Notes: generated from the sequence alone by a model not told the origin. A DNA stretch of 64,000 nt from Gigaspora rosea (GCA_003550325.1 QKWP01000114.1:448075-512074), one strand, 5' to 3'; counted from the stretch's first letter, positions 47,621 through 59,285 are shown. Numbers and translations: made by a program.

Positions 47621-48687
47621 TACCGTAAAAGTGCGAAATAACACTCAGGGTCATTAATTTGAAATTCAGGTCCTCAAAAATAGTATATAAAGTCTCGAAA
47701 TAGCGCCCATGGACATCCCGAATTAAAATTAGTGTGACAATCAACTGCATCACTGACTCAGGCAATAACGGCAATAGAAAGCCGTTTAACTTCAAACTCA
47801 TTTTATAACAGATAATATTGATATATAATGTAATGTCTAATACAAGATACAGTAATAGTATTAACAATTTCTCGCTCTAAGCTTTATTAATACATTATAT
47901 GAATACCATCACAATCGTAAAAAACAATGAGTTTAAAAATTTAAAATAGAACGTTAATATCCTCTATCATGCAAATTTTTATAATAAAGGAAAAAAACCT
48001 ATAAATGACAGCCTTCCTATAAATCGTATGAATATGCTTCAACGAATTATGGCGCAACTTTATATAATGGGCTGTCATAAAATTGATTGCCTTTAAGGAA
48101 TTAGTTAGCAATTTATATGATTGCTATCAAGAGAATAGAGATGGGCAAAGTAATTATATAAGTAATAATGACCTATGACTTATCCCTTACTTAATATTAA
48201 AGAATATTAATAATTATTACATTCAATTATCTATTACATGTACAAATAATAAAAGTTAGGGACGGGTAAGATAGTATGAAATGTTGTTGCTAAAGAAATA
48301 ACCATTTCATAAAGTGTATTTATATAATATTAGTGTCGTGAGAAAATTGGCGATAATGAAAAAAAATATTTTTTGGTTTAACAATAACAAAAAAAAAGAC
48401 AATTGTAGATATTCAATAATTAAAAAAAACTTTAAAGCCAGTTTAAATTTGGGGCTAAGCCAAACTAAGTTGCTATAAATTTTATCACTATGTATACGCG
48501 TTATTTAAAAATACCCAGCCTGTCAAATAAGAAAATTCTCTATTTTGTTTTAACAACTCCTTAATGCTTCTTTTCTCATTATACATTAGCAAATTATTCT
48601 AAAAATCAGCCCTTATTTCGAAATAACACACATGGGCGTACTCGAAATAATACGCAGGTGGGCATTATTTTGCGCTTGTATGGTAAA
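47621..48687. mobile_element. Nested inverted-repeat element
   Basis: The left end 'taccgtaaaagtgcgaaataa' and right end 'ttattttgcgcttgtatggta' are imperfect inverted repeats, and 'tcgaaatagcgcccatgg' / 'cgaaataacacacatgggcg' style motifs recur inside both flanks. No target duplication was found. A minus-strand frame at 47,610-47,867 crosses its left end and is not a gene. Confidence 0.5.
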
Positions 48688-48826
48688 ACATTGACAATAG
48701 TTAATTAATATATAACATCTATAAATTTCTTTATAGTATATTTCTATATAAGATCAAGAGTAAACTTAGACGTTTCAAGCTGTTTGTCTTTCCCAGTTGT
48801 AAAAATGGATAATTATTAAATAATTA

Positions 48827-49110
48827 AATATAGAGGAAGTCTAAAGCGGAGGAAACTCATATTTAATAATTTTTTGATTAACTTTAAGGTTAGGGTCGTC
48901 CTATATTAGGGTTAGATTAGATTTAAATAAATATATATAAGCAAAATTGCTTTCCTGACATTTTTGATTAATACATTAAAGTAGGTTTAGACTGCTATTT
49001 ATTGTATTTTTCAGTTTTTTTTTGTTTTGTTTCACCAGCAATCATCAAAATTCTATAATTTGATTGGTGGTTGATCACATAATTTGTCTCTACTTTAGAC
49101 GTCCCTTTAT
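48827..49110. repeat. Dispersed repeat, inverted copy of 24.87-25.06 kb
   Basis: Contains 'ggttagggtcgtcctatatt', 'agggttagattag', 'tatataagcaaaattgc' and 'gtaggtttagactg' in the reverse order and orientation of the copy at 24.9 kb, then 'ctactttagacgtccctttatt'. Confidence 0.7.
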
Positions 49111-49287
49111 TTGGGATAAATCCCAAATCAGTTTTTACATATAAGAATTTGGGATTTTTAGTCGTAATATAGATTACATGCCAAAAGTGTTTGACATTAT
49201 AGCAAATTAATCACATTTTGCAAAACCTAGTAAATACTATTTGGGTTTCTACCAAATCCCAAACTAGTAGGTTTGGGCACAACAATA

Positions 49288-49699
49288 ATTTTAGATCATT
49301 AAGAATCTTAACAATCTATTTTAGATTATTAACGATTTAAAATAGATTGTTAAGAATCTTAACGATTAATTAATAAAATTTACATAAAATATTATATAAA
49401 AAAATTAAAAAAAAAACATTAAAATTAATTAAATTATAGTTAAACTAATAATTTAATTAAATTTAATATTTTTTTTAATTTTCTTATATAAAATTTTATG
49501 TAAATTTTTATTAATTAAATGTTAAGATTCTTAACAATCTATTTAAATCGTTAATAATCTAAAATAGATCATTAAGAATCTTAACGATTAATTAATAAAA
49601 ATTTTATATAAATAAATTAAAAAAAACATTAAATTTAATTAAATTATAGTAAACTATAATTTAATTAAATATAATATTTTTTTAAATTTTTTATATAAA
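49288..49699. repeat. Palindromic TTAAGAATCTTAA repeat family, block 2
   Basis: Continues block 1 after the hAT-type insertion: 'gattgttaagaatcttaacg', 'taattaataaa', 'aattatagttaaactaataa' and their inverted partners. The second LINE inserted at its right end. Confidence 0.75.
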
Positions 49700-49714
49700 T
49701 ATAGTCCAAAGACC

Positions 49715-51368
49715 TGGCTGGATCCACGAGGATGAATATGCCCCAGTACTTCAAAAGATTAAGCTGCAGGAGTAGAAAATGGCTATGTCTAAAACCTCAA
49801 ATAGTTCAGCCCCATGGGCCTCCGGGATTGGCTACACTCTGCTCAGAAACATTGGACCTTGGACCAAAGAATTTATCATAAATCTACTAAACACAATCTT
49901 GAAGAAATGAATTTATCCCAGAAAATGAAAAGTCAGGATGGTATTTTCTATACCAAAAATAGCAGAATAGGACCTAACCATGCAAAAATATGATCCATAA
50001 TGTTACTGGAGGCCAGAAAATGGTTTATTAGAATTTTACAGACGAGATTGAGCAAGATAATAGTAGAGAAGCAGGTTCTTAAAGGCTACAACTTTGCTGG
50101 ACTCCCTGGAGAAAGCACCCAGGAGCCTTTGCATATCATAAACAACCTTATTGAGGAAGCAAGAGAAAAAGAAAAAGAATTGTGGATTGTACTCCTTGAT
50201 ATTAAGAAGGCTTTTGACTTAGTCCGACTTGGGGCCTCAGAGAAGCAATGAGAAGAATCAAACTTCCAACTCAACTAGTACACCTACTAATAGAGCTCTT
50301 CGATAATAGAGAAATCAAGATAATTACAAAATTTGGTTTAACAGAAAGTATTCGAGCAAGAGAAGGTATCGACCAAGGCGAAGTGATTTCCCCCTTGCTA
50401 TAGCGAATCTATTTCGACCTGCTATTGGTGCACCTACAAAGAACAAAATTAGGTACAAAGATAAACCTGGAATGACCTATAGATCCTAGAAAGGACCAGA
50501 TGAAGAATACTGAAATATTGGTTGCGGGGCTTGCCTATGCTGATGACACAGTTCTGATGGCAGAATCCAAAGAAGAAATTCAAAGGATAATAGATATGGC
50601 AGAGGAATTTTTTGAAGTTAACTCAATAGAACTAAACCCCAAAAAACAGAACTAGTAGTTTACAGTAACAAAGAAAACAGAAATACCCCATCATTATCAT
50701 TTGGTAAGGGCAGACACAAGGCAATAGCAAAAAAAGAAAGAGATCTAACACGATACCTCAGAATATGGATCGCAGTGAAAGGTGGTAGGAAGAGCGTAAA
50801 AACAAGACTTAAAAGAGAAACAATAGAATTAGCTCATTTGATAAAGCCTAAAGAAATCTTTATAGAACAAGCTAAATATATCAACAACAAAATACTACTA
50901 TCTAGACTAGAGTACATGTTAAATCTCATTCTTCTTAACAAACAAGAGTGCGAAAGAATACAAAGCCCAATGGTACAGGTGGTAAAATGGAAAGCAGAGT
51001 CAGAAAGGACCATAGCAAACTCTCTTCTATACCACCTAGACATACTAGGTCTCAAATCACTTTGGCAGAGGCACTGTGAGCACTCAATAACAGAATGGCT
51101 AATCAGGCTGAACAGTCCAAAACTTGCAAGAGAGACAACAAGACTAAGACTTAAAGCGGCGCAACTAGACCTGCTTTCCACAGAACCAATTTGGTTATTA
51201 AATGAGAATTTAATAAATGAAGAAAAATGGCTAAATAATCTAAACGCTGCAATATTAAGCGCAGCAAAGACCCTAAAGATCTCAGTCGAAAGCAAGCTAA
51301 GCAAAAATGAGTGGAGGATCATGCATCCACAAAATCTGGATAAAGAGATCAAAAAAACTTCTGAATGA
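49715..51368 (+). pseudogene. Truncated LINE reverse transcriptase
   Basis: The decayed start reads 'YTLLRNIGPWTKEFIINLL' and 'IYPRKWKV'. The piece 50,000-50,251 has 'GYNFAGLPGEST' and 'WIVLLDIKKAFDLV' (motif A). Then 'GIDQGEVISPL' (about 50,365) and 'GLAYADDTVLMAESKEEI' at 50,527 preserve motif C as YADD. The piece 50,775-51,368 (197 codons, 'YINNKILLSRLEYMLNLI') is the thumb/connection. Stops and frame changes separate the pieces. It shares block order and wording with the first LINE but differs enough to be another subfamily. Confidence 0.85.
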
Positions 51369-51507
51369 AAATGGATGGCATAGAAACATGCAAAGTATCA
51401 AAAAATTAAAAATCTGGTACCTCGAATAAATCTTAACAAGCCAGAATCACTGCTTACTAACCTGGCAGCAGGTCAAGAAGATTAGAATTCATCTGACCAA
51501 AGGGAGA

Positions 51508-52560
51508 ATGCTAAACTGGTTCCAAGCTCTAGAAACAACAGTGTTATTTTACAAAGAATCGAGAGAAGTCAGACCAGAGTTTCAAATACTCACAAGTGAT
51601 AAAGGTCTCATGATACAGGTAAAAGGAAAAAGAATCTCAACAAGACGCTCGAAGAAGGAATGGATCCTAGGTGTCAACAAAAAGAAAAATAGGTCTATAA
51701 TAGGCAGAATTCAGAACAAACTCTCTGATTTGCAAGTTGAAATTATTGAATGGGAGGAAGAGGATAAAGAGAACCAGTCTAGCCTTAGAAAGAGAAATAC
51801 TACAAAGAAAATCAAGGAAAAGTCAAATCAGAACACGATATTGCGAAATCACAAGGAGCTAAACAATATTGACAACTGGGTTAAGAGAGAAACAGGTGGC
51901 TGGCGACTACTAATGGACCTGGATAATTTAAAAGACATAGTAGATCTAAACATACCACAACAAAAGAATAAAAGAGAAAATGCCTTGATGATAGTTGAAC
52001 ATTTAGAGACCTGGGACATTATTAGCATAAGAAAACAGTCTCTAGAATAAAGAAAAGACAGGAGGAGCTTGAGAAAGCCCTGCACTTCAATAAGAAAATT
52101 AAAAATCTCACCTTTTATACGGACGGCTCACTCGGCAATATAGAAAGGAATGTTTGTAAGGCAGGTTATAGTGTAGTACAAATAGACAAAGAAAATAGAA
52201 TAGTTAGAGAAACTAAAGGTAAAATTGAAGAGTGGTTCTCCTCAACAAGAGCATAACTAACAGGAATCCTAGAGGCAATACTAATATCCCCCATATCAAG
52301 CTCCGTAGTCATATATACAGATAGTCAAGCAGCAATTTAAAGTATCGAAGGTTTGGACAGATTAGAAGTCCACAGGAGTTGGTATAAGATCAAAAATAGT
52401 GGATTATTAGACAAAATTAAGGAAAACATATCAGGTAAAAATTTGAAATTAACTCTTCATAAGGTAAAGGCGCACCCAGGAATATTACTAAACGAGAGAG
52501 CTGACCTTTTGGTGAAGGAAGCATTATTCTTACCTGATAATACAGTAATGAAGACAGTAA
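51508..52560 (+). pseudogene. LINE connection region and RNase H
   Basis: An open piece at 51,508-52,050 is charged and without a known motif. The RNase H follows: 'LTFYTDGSLGNIE' (about 52,107), 'WFSSTRA' then a stop and 'LTGILEAIL', 'VVIYTDSQAAI' (about 52,310) then a stop, and 'TLHKVKAHPGILLNERADLL' at about 52,446-52,510, which supply the Asp, Glu, Asp and final Asp of the fold. Two in-frame stops make it inactive. Confidence 0.8.
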
Positions 52561-53330
52561 CTACGAAGGGTTTCCTCTACACCCCCATTTGGCAAGATTT
52601 TCAAATCGAGGTCACGATAAGAAAATTCATTAAAAAATTAATAGATACATATCATAAAGCTGAATGGACATTTTTTAGATGCCAAAAAGATGAAGCGCAT
52701 ACTAGAAGGGATGAGAATAAGGACTGGAAAACCTTTAGAAAGTTCTGGTATAACATACATAAAACTAAAGCCATTAATAGAAAAGACAATAAAAAATGGG
52801 TCTTTACATTGAAATCAATTAATAGATCTCTCCCTGCTTTGGCAAAAAGATCACGGGACCAAGCCAATCTATACCAAAGTGCCATTTGCTGAAAATGTAC
52901 TGCGGAAGAAGAGACATCAGATCATTTGGCCACTTGCCCTTTGGACGAAGAAACTTGGGACCTAGAGGAGATGAAATAACCATGAAAATCTGGTTCACAT
53001 TACCAAGCAAAGAACAGGGAAAGATAAACTGTTAGCACCCACAAAAGATCCTGATGAACAAAAACACACCTACTGACCAACGCAGAGTACTCTTAACTAG
53101 AGGAATCATAAAGACAGAAGTCAGAAGAGAGCTAGAAGGTTGTGGTCTAGGTAATAGAACAATTAATTACATACTACTTCGGTGGTTGGAAGAATGGATA
53201 TCAAGCTTTCAAACGAAGATATGGAAGAAACATTGTGAAAAGACAGTAGAATGGGAAAAGGAAATAGAAATCTCCACAAGAAAAAAAGAAGAAAAAGGAA
53301 AAGAAAATGTACCAGAAAAATAAGAAGACC
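52561..53330 (+). pseudogene. LINE C-terminal region with zinc knuckle
   Basis: 'RSLPALAKRSRD' leads to 'SAIC', a stop, then 'KCTAEEETSDHLATCP' (about 52,887-52,945), giving CX2C...H...C when the stop is ignored. The last piece (53,054-53,323) holds 'RGIIKTEVRREL' and ends in a Lys/Glu-rich tail, comparable with the tail of the first LINE at 14.0-14.4 kb. Confidence 0.65.
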
Positions 53331-53717
53331 AGCGATGGAGAAAAAAAGAAGGACCAACCTAATAAAATATCGAGCAACTAAAAAATAAAGTGTGAATAGA
53401 GGGATTGTATTAGGATTGCCTGTATAGAGATTAAAAAATGGATAGAAACAGGTGGATATAGTTGGTGGAACAATAATTGAAGTGATCATGACGGGCCTCA
53501 GAACCAAGTCAGTGAACTCCCACATTGAGATTTACTCAATAAGGAAGTGAGACAAATTCTGAATTGGCAGGTCACACACAGGTGCCTTGAGTAACTGGGT
53601 GAGCCGTAATTTAATTTTAAGGTACAAAGTACCAAAAATAGTAATAGCATTAGATAATGTAACTATTTTTCATAAATAAAGTACGGCATGATCGCCAATT
53701 AAAAAAAAATAATAATA

Positions 53718-54720
53718 ATTTTTTTATATAAAATTTTAAGTACATTTTTATTAATTAATCGTTAAGATTCTTAACGATCTATTTTAGATCGTTAAGATTC
53801 TTAATAATCTATTTTAGATCATTAAGAATTCTAACGATCTATTTTAAATTATTAACGATTTAAAATAGATCATTAAGAACCTTAACGATTAATTAATAAA
53901 AATTTACTTAAAATTTTATATAAAAAATTTAAAAAAAACATTAAATTTAATTAAATATTATTAGTTTAACTATAATTTAATTAATTTTAATATTTTTTTG
54001 ATATAAAATTTTATATAAATTTTTATTAATTAATCGTTAAAATTCTTAATGATCTATTTTAAATCGTTAATGATCTAAAATAAATCATTAAGAATTTTAA
54101 CGATCTATTTATCATTAAGAATCGTTAAGATTCTTAATGATTTATTTTAGATTATTAATGATTTAAAATAGATTGTTAAGATTATTAACGATCTAAAATA
54201 GATTGTTAAAAATCTTAACGATTAATTAATAAAATTTTATATAAAATAATTAAAAAAAACATTAAATTTAATTAAATTATAATTGTGTATGATCATTAAG
54301 AATCTTAATGATTGTGCATGTTAGTGCATGAATATTATGATCGTTAAGAATCTTAACGATTGTCATGTTAGTGCACAGAAATGTGTTCATTAAAGAATTT
54401 TAACGATTGTGACATCAATGCACAGAAATTATGATTATTAAGAATCTTAACAATTGTAACATTAGTGCATGAAAAATTATAATCATTAATGATCTAAAAT
54501 AGATTGTTAAGAATCTTAACGATCTATTTATTATTAAGAATTTTAATGATCCTAAAGTAGATCATTAAGAATCTTAACAATCTATTTTAGATTATTAAGA
54601 TTCTTAATAATCTAAAATAGATCATTAAGATTCTTAACGATCTACTTTAGGGTCATTAAAATTCTTAATGATAATCTTAACGATTTAAAATAGATTGTTA
54701 AGATTCTTAATAATCTAAAT
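53718..54720. repeat. Palindromic TTAAGAATCTTAA repeat family, block 3
   Basis: A continuation of the same family after the LINE: repeated 'gatcgttaagattcttaacgatc', 'gatctattttagatc' and the 'gtgcatgttagtgcatga' spacer (54,300-54,480). Units alternate in orientation, and runs of 'ctaaaatagatcattaagaatcttaac' could fold into nested hairpins. Confidence 0.8.
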
Positions 54721-55214
54721 AGGACCCCGAACAATCTATATGAGGTCATAGTTAAAAATAGCTAATGGAGGGCCGTTTTTTAAAAAAAGTTATAAAGTAG
54801 GTATTGGAGAAAAAGGTTATTTTGTTTTTCTCTTTATTTTTAACCTACTTTTTTTGAAAATTTTACTTTTTTTTTTTTTTTTTTTTTTCAAATTAAAGTA
54901 TAATGCTAATTTTCGATTAATAACACAATGATTGATATAATCTGTTAATCGTTATATATCGCTTCAAATAATTATGCATATCGAAATTACAAATCTCCGA
55001 AAAATCATTCNTTTTTTTTTTAGTGTAAGTTCTGTTTTTTTTTTTATTTTTTATTTTTTATTAGAGAACATTGTATTTCAAAAAAAGGTAAAATTGGGTA
55101 AAAGTTTTATCTAATGTTTGAAATATAGCTTATATTACCAAAACAAAACTGCTAACCAAAAAAATTTTTACTATGATGCTCAAATATAACTTCACATAGA
55201 TTGTTTGGGGTCCT
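54721..55214. mobile_element. Inverted-repeat element, AGGACCCCGAACAATCTA ends
   Basis: Left end AGGACCCCGAACAATCTATAT and right end 'atagattgtttggggtcct' are inverted over about 20 bases with one difference, then 'gaggtcatag' / 'aacttcac' fades. Inside are long T-runs and one undetermined base (N at 55,011). No flanking duplication was seen. Confidence 0.7.
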
Positions 55215-55690
55215 GGCTCACCATATTATGAATAAAAGGAATATCTGTTGTCATTATCATAATAACTACACCTCCATAATTCATTTTCCTGTTCTAAAGA
55301 TATGATATAGACATAATCTATAATAATAAGAGAATAAAATAATAACTTTTTATAACTAGGCATAAGCATATTATTTGAATCGTCTATTTTTTTATCGCTT
55401 TGCTTTGTACAAAAGCTTATAATTTACATGCAAGGTTGCCTTCTTACCTTTAGCTTAAGTGTAAAGATTCTTGGATTTCAGGTCTCACCTTCTTTTTTAA
55501 TGAGTATTAACTTGCATGGATTATTGTGAATTATTTAAACTAGAGGTCTTATATTGTCTACTTGTGCATTTTCCAAAATGAAATTAGAAGCATAAAAATT
55601 TCTGAAAAATGCTGGCAAAAAAGTGTGCAAGAGCTAATCAAATTTGAGCATCAATGCGCAGATCATTCTAGAACCCGATTTCCTAATTCA
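55215..55690. other. No gene seen
   Basis: AT-rich DNA with moderately mixed composition near 55,430-55,500. A 61-codon frame at 55,562-55,747 runs into a repeat shared with the pogo-like family and is not called. Confidence 0.35.
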
Positions 55691-56208
55691 GTATATCCTC
55701 TGACTGTATTAAAGCTTCTTAAAGGTTTAATAGCAAATAACTTTTGATCCAATGACCTATTTTGGATATATCAAAATGTTCATTTCAATCAGACAATTCA
55801 AATAAGCCCAAAATCATTAAAATCTAATTACAAGTTCCTGAAATCATTAATGATTTGTGTCAATTAATGTGTTTAAAAATTGATTAAATTTAAATATCTG
55901 AGTAAAATATCTTTAGTGATCTTGAATTCTGTAATTAGATTGGACAATTGTAAACTTATTAGAATTGTCTTATCGAGGCAAGTACTTTGGTAGTCATTTC
56001 ATCCAAATTGGGCTACTGGATCAAAAGTTATTCACTATTAAACATTTTAATTTTTTAATATCATTTCAATATATTACAACTACATATTATATTAAACATT
56101 TATTAGTATATAGATACATGAATATGACAAAATATTTTATTTATAGTCACATCTCTAAATAATTACCAAAATAGAGTACGACCAACTTGGTAATTATAGG
56201 AAGGGATG
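55690..56208 (-). mobile_element. Partial copy of the pogo-like element of 6.4 kb, inverted
   Basis: On the minus strand the text runs 'tataattaccaagttggtcg', 'actctattttggtaatta', 'gtgactataaataaaata', then 'cttttgatccagtagcccaatttgg', 'agacaattctaataag'. These match 6,430-6,900 in order. The far terminus was not found. Confidence 0.65.
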
Positions 56209-56229
56209 ACTATAATTAATCATAACTTT

Positions 56230-57915
56230 TTGCTCTAATTAAACTTGTTTAGTACCAAAAATACATTATTTTGGTATATTTTATTTTATTTTTTTTAAAA
56301 TTTGCATTAAAGATACTTAAATTTAAATTTTTGATGAAATTTCCAAAATTAAGTACTGTATCTTTTTTTCAAATTTTACAAAAATAAAATAAATAATTTG
56401 GTATATTTTTTTGTACTAAGCAAGTTTACTTAGTACAAGATGTTAGAATCAATTAGTAAAATTTAGAGAATTATAGAAATTTGTATAATTTTATTAATAA
56501 AATTATACAAATTTCTATGATTCTCTAAATTTTACTAATTGATTCTAACAGACTTTTAACTGGAGACTAAAGAACTAAACGAAAAATATTCTATAGCTAA
56601 AGAGAATACCAACCAGGTCACCAGAGTCATACCGGAGAAAAAGAATCTATAATTCAAAATTAGATTAAGAAAAGAGAGTTTATCAGTGCATAAAGCCAGG
56701 CTAACCAATCTTTTCAAGCTAACTGATTTGGTAGTTTGGAAGGGATTGGTTTAGGTTGATTAGAAGGCTAGATATAAGTATTGGAAATCAAAATGAACCT
56801 TGCAAGGACAGACAAAACTTACTAGCCAATGAGAAGCTGAATCATAGAAGCATGTACATGTCAAAACCCAATAGAGCTCTGTGTGCACCCATATGGGAGT
56901 CTTAGGCCATTAAGAGAATCTGGAACCACTAATACAGGTATAGCTAGTATAAGTGTATGTAATAGTAAGAAAATCAGGCTGGCCAAGCCTCATGATGCCA
57001 TTCAACTATACTTGGCATTTGAAGCATTTGTAAAACATGCCTGAATATCTTATTACCATAGTAGGAAGTACAGTCATTCGTATATTTCCAAATTTGGAAC
57101 GCTAAATCCAGGGTGTAAAAAAATCAGCTAGTTGTAGCAGCATACAGGCTTGAGATACTTACCCAATATGGTAGAGGCAGCTGCATGGCTTAAAATATGA
57201 TCTTCTAAAAAGTATGCTATTAAGAAACTTTCTAGGTGTACCAATTTGGAAGCATAAAGTGCCTACCTGGAATTACATACACCAAATTGAAAATAATGAT
57301 ATTAGAAAATGTAAGTAAATTAGTAGACATATAAATACCAATTGTTGGCTAGAAAAGGAATGTACAAAACTAGGCTAGCTATATAAATAAAAATATATTA
57401 GGTTCTAGTAAATTTAGTTTATAAATAAAATAGTCCAAGTTTGGTACTTAGTAGATAGTATGAATATTGTAAGCAATGATGTTGTAATAATCAATATATA
57501 CTCAATAAAGACCAGAGGCATAAAAAAAATAAAAAAAGCCTAATTGATTCTAACTTCTTGTACTAAGTTAATGTGTTTACCACCAAAAAATATATCAAAT
57601 TGGTATATTTTATTTTATGTTTTTTAAAATTTGAAGAAAAGATACTTAATTTTGAATTTTTGATAAAAATTTCCAAAATTAAGCATCCTTTTTTCAAATT
57701 TTAAGAAAAGTAAAGTAAAATATACTGGTTTAATATATTTTTGGTACTAAACAAGATAACTTAGTACAAAAGTAATAATCAATTAGTAAAATTTCATATA
57801 ATATACGATTTTTAATAATTTTATTAATAAAATTATACAAAATGCTATGATTCTCTAAATTTTACTAACTTTTTATACTTTCACTCTAAGTAAACTTGTT
57901 TAGTATCAAAAAATA
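56230..57915. mobile_element. Foldback elements, family A relatives, split by a retroposed insert
   Basis: Arms of 'aacttgtttagtaccaaaaata' and 'tatttttggtactaaacaag', 'tttccaaaattaag' and the palindrome 'ttgtataattttattaataaaattatacaa' (56,490-56,515; 57,805-57,840) occur twice, on either side of the insertion at 56,550-57,539. They resemble the element at 2,985-3,915 ('gattctaac', 'aaacttgtttggcgctaaaaaata'). Confidence 0.6.
56550..57539 (+). mobile_element. Retroposed 990-bp sequence of unknown origin
   Basis: Bounded by a perfect 15-bp duplication CTAATTGATTCTAAC (56,535-56,549 and 57,540-57,554) and ending 'ataaagaccagaggcataaaaaaaataaaaaaagc'. These are the marks of target-primed retroposition of a polyadenylated RNA. 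Composition is more balanced than the flanks, but no frame of note exists and no tRNA-like A and B boxes were found. It could be a processed non-coding transcript or the far 3' end of a LINE unlike the two in the window. Confidence 0.75.
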
Positions 57916-58049
57916 CATATAATTTTATTCTGACTCAAACTAGTTGCAAAATTTGGACTAGCATGAGCAAACTTAGGATTGAGTTTGAGTTTAGTAAAAA
58001 GCTACTAGTAAAAATAAACTGTAATGGTATACTGATTTTCACCAATCAC

Positions 58050-58142
58050 CAATTATCAATAAGCATTAGTAAAACTAATGAAACTGGTAAAACTAGTAAA
58101 ACTAGTAATACTTGTAATACTAGTAATACTAGTAATACTGGT
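58050..58142 (+). repeat. Nonamer array (ACTAGTAAT-like), part 1
   Basis: About ten copies of a 9-base unit (actagtaat / actggtaaa variants), which reads as Thr-Ser-Asn repeats by chance in one frame. It is interrupted at 58,143 by a hAT-type element and resumes at 58,850. Confidence 0.85.
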
Positions 58143-58849
58143 TAAGGTTTCTACAAACTCAAATCAAATCAAACTTTAGGTCAGATTTGGGTTTGATTTG
58201 ATTTGAAATCAAACCCAAACCCAAACTATAATTAAAAAAAATATTTGAGTTTGATTTGAAGCAAACTTTTTTAGTTAAATTTGAGTTTGGTTTGAATTTG
58301 AGTTTGAAGTTTGCAAACTAGTTTGATTTTGAATAATATAAATATATTTTTATATTTTAATTAATAATCTGCCTGTCAGCTGTAGAGTGATCCTATAGAT
58401 GAAATATAGCATGCTTCCATTTAAAATTTTTTCTTACTTAGTTAATGAACATGTCCACTAATTAGAAGTTGTAAAGCTCGTTGAGATGCATCTCAACAAG
58501 CTCTACAACTTTTAATTAGTCAACAAGTACCATTAACTTAGTAAGAAAAAAGTTTTAAATGGAAGCATGCCATATTTTGTCTATGATCACTTTCCAGTTG
58601 ACAATTAATTATCAATTAAATAACTTGTTTAAAATATAAAAATATATTTATGTTAACTCAAACTAGTTTGCAAACTTTAAATCAAACTTAAATCAAACTT
58701 AGTATAATATTTGGGTTTTGTTTGAATTTGATTATTTTTTATTTGAATTTGGGTTTGATCTCAAACTTTATAAAATTTATAGTTTGAGTTTGGTTTGATT
58801 TGGGTTTGATCAAACTCAAATCAAACCTGGATCAAACTTCGGAACCCTA
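58143..58849. mobile_element. hAT-type element in the nonamer array, with nested foldback
   Basis: Begins 'taaggtttctacaaactcaa', ends 'aaacttcggaaccctA', and lies between ATACTGGT (58,135-58,142) and ATACTAGT (58,850-58,857), an 8-bp duplication with one difference. Subterminal arrays of 'gggtttgatttgatttgaa' run in both orientations. A family C foldback sits inside at about 58,345-58,640. No transposase is present. Confidence 0.8.
58345..58640. mobile_element. Foldback element, family C, short copy
   Basis: Arms 'gtagagtgatcctatagatg' / 'tctatgatcactttcc', 'gcatgcttccatttaaaa' / 'ttttaaatggaagcatgc' and 'agttgtaaagctcgttgaga' / 'caagctctacaactt' fold back tightly around 58,490. It lacks the 'ggccgactatat' centre of the longer copies. 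Confidence 0.75.
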
Positions 58850-59005
58850 ATACTAGTTATACTAGTAAAACTAGTAATACTAGTAAAACTGCTAAAACTA
58901 GTAAAACTGGTAGAACTGGTGATACTAATGAAACTGATAAATCTGGTAAAACTAGTAAAACTAATAAAAATAGTAGTACTGGTAAAGCTAAGTAATGCTG
59001 GTGAA
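58850..59005 (+). repeat. Nonamer array, part 2
   Basis: About sixteen further ACTAGTAAT-like units in the same orientation as part 1, up to the insertion site of the SINE-like element. Confidence 0.85.
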
Positions 59006-59009
59006 GAAG

Positions 59010-59092
59010 GGTGTGGCACCTTAGAGAAGTGGTCAAGGTGTCACCCCCAAGTGGCAGGTTGATAGTTCGAATTCCACTGTTGACGCTTTGAA
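59010..59092 (+). promoter_or_regulatory. Internal Pol III promoter-like A and B boxes
   Basis: 'tagagaagtggtcaagg' (about 59,031-59,047) resembles an A box and 'agttcgaattcc' (about 59,072) a B box. Full cloverleaf pairing was not verified, and the sequence is the head of a retroposon, so it is not annotated as a tRNA gene. Confidence 0.55.
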
Positions 59093-59117
59093 CAATAGGC
59101 CTGTGTTTGGTAAGAAC

Positions 59118-59285
59118 AGTCACACTAATTACGTAATATATTTTTATTAGGGGGTCCCCCCTCCTCCCCACATCAGATTTATTAGACAATCAAAATTAAT
59201 ATAATATATATATATTATATACTACGTCAGGTCTCTCTGACCCCCCTCCCAATGATATTACGTAATATCTGCTACTCTCCTAACC
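59118..59285. mobile_element. Small MITE related to the Harbinger-like element at 34.2 kb
   Basis: 'attacgtaatat' near both ends, C-tracts 'ggtcccccctcctcccc' and 'acccccctccc', and an inverted 'ataatatatata' centre match the outer parts of 34,181-35,138. The target duplication is unclear. Confidence 0.55.

Larger units (their letters stand above)
47285..49287. mobile_element. hAT-type element, TAGGGTTGCAACCCAAA, with nested pieces
   Basis: Left end 'tagggttgcaacccaaatcc' and right end 'tttgggcacaacaata' pair loosely; subterminal 'gtttgggatttgg' motifs occur in both orientations. A perfect 8-bp duplication ATTTTAGA lies at 47,277-47,284 and 49,288-49,295. The palindromic repeat family continues seamlessly on either side. 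Inside are a further inverted-repeat element (47,621-48,687), a possible hAT end at 48,140 ('agagatgggcaaagta') and the repeat shared with 24.9 kb. Confidence 0.82.
49700..53717 (+). mobile_element. 5'-truncated LINE (same type as at 7-14.6 kb)
   Basis: A 4.0 kb non-LTR element lacking ORF1 and endonuclease. It starts in the beginning of the reverse transcriptase and ends with 'gatcgccaattaaaaaaaaa' plus TAA repeats. Flanks share 'aattttttatataaa' (49,685-49,699) and 'aatttttttatataaa' (53,718-53,733), a target duplication with one extra T, although the host repeat itself is rich in this text. It landed in the palindromic repeat family. Truncation at the 5' end is usual for LINE insertions. 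Confidence 0.85.

Noticed and set aside
47610-47867. 85-codon hydrophobic frame on the minus strand
   Set aside because: It crosses the terminus of a nested inverted-repeat element and shows no family resemblance.
59010-59092. A functional tRNA gene
   Set aside because: A- and B-box-like sequences are present, but the segment is the head of a poly-A-tailed retroposon with target duplications, and a full cloverleaf could not be confirmed.
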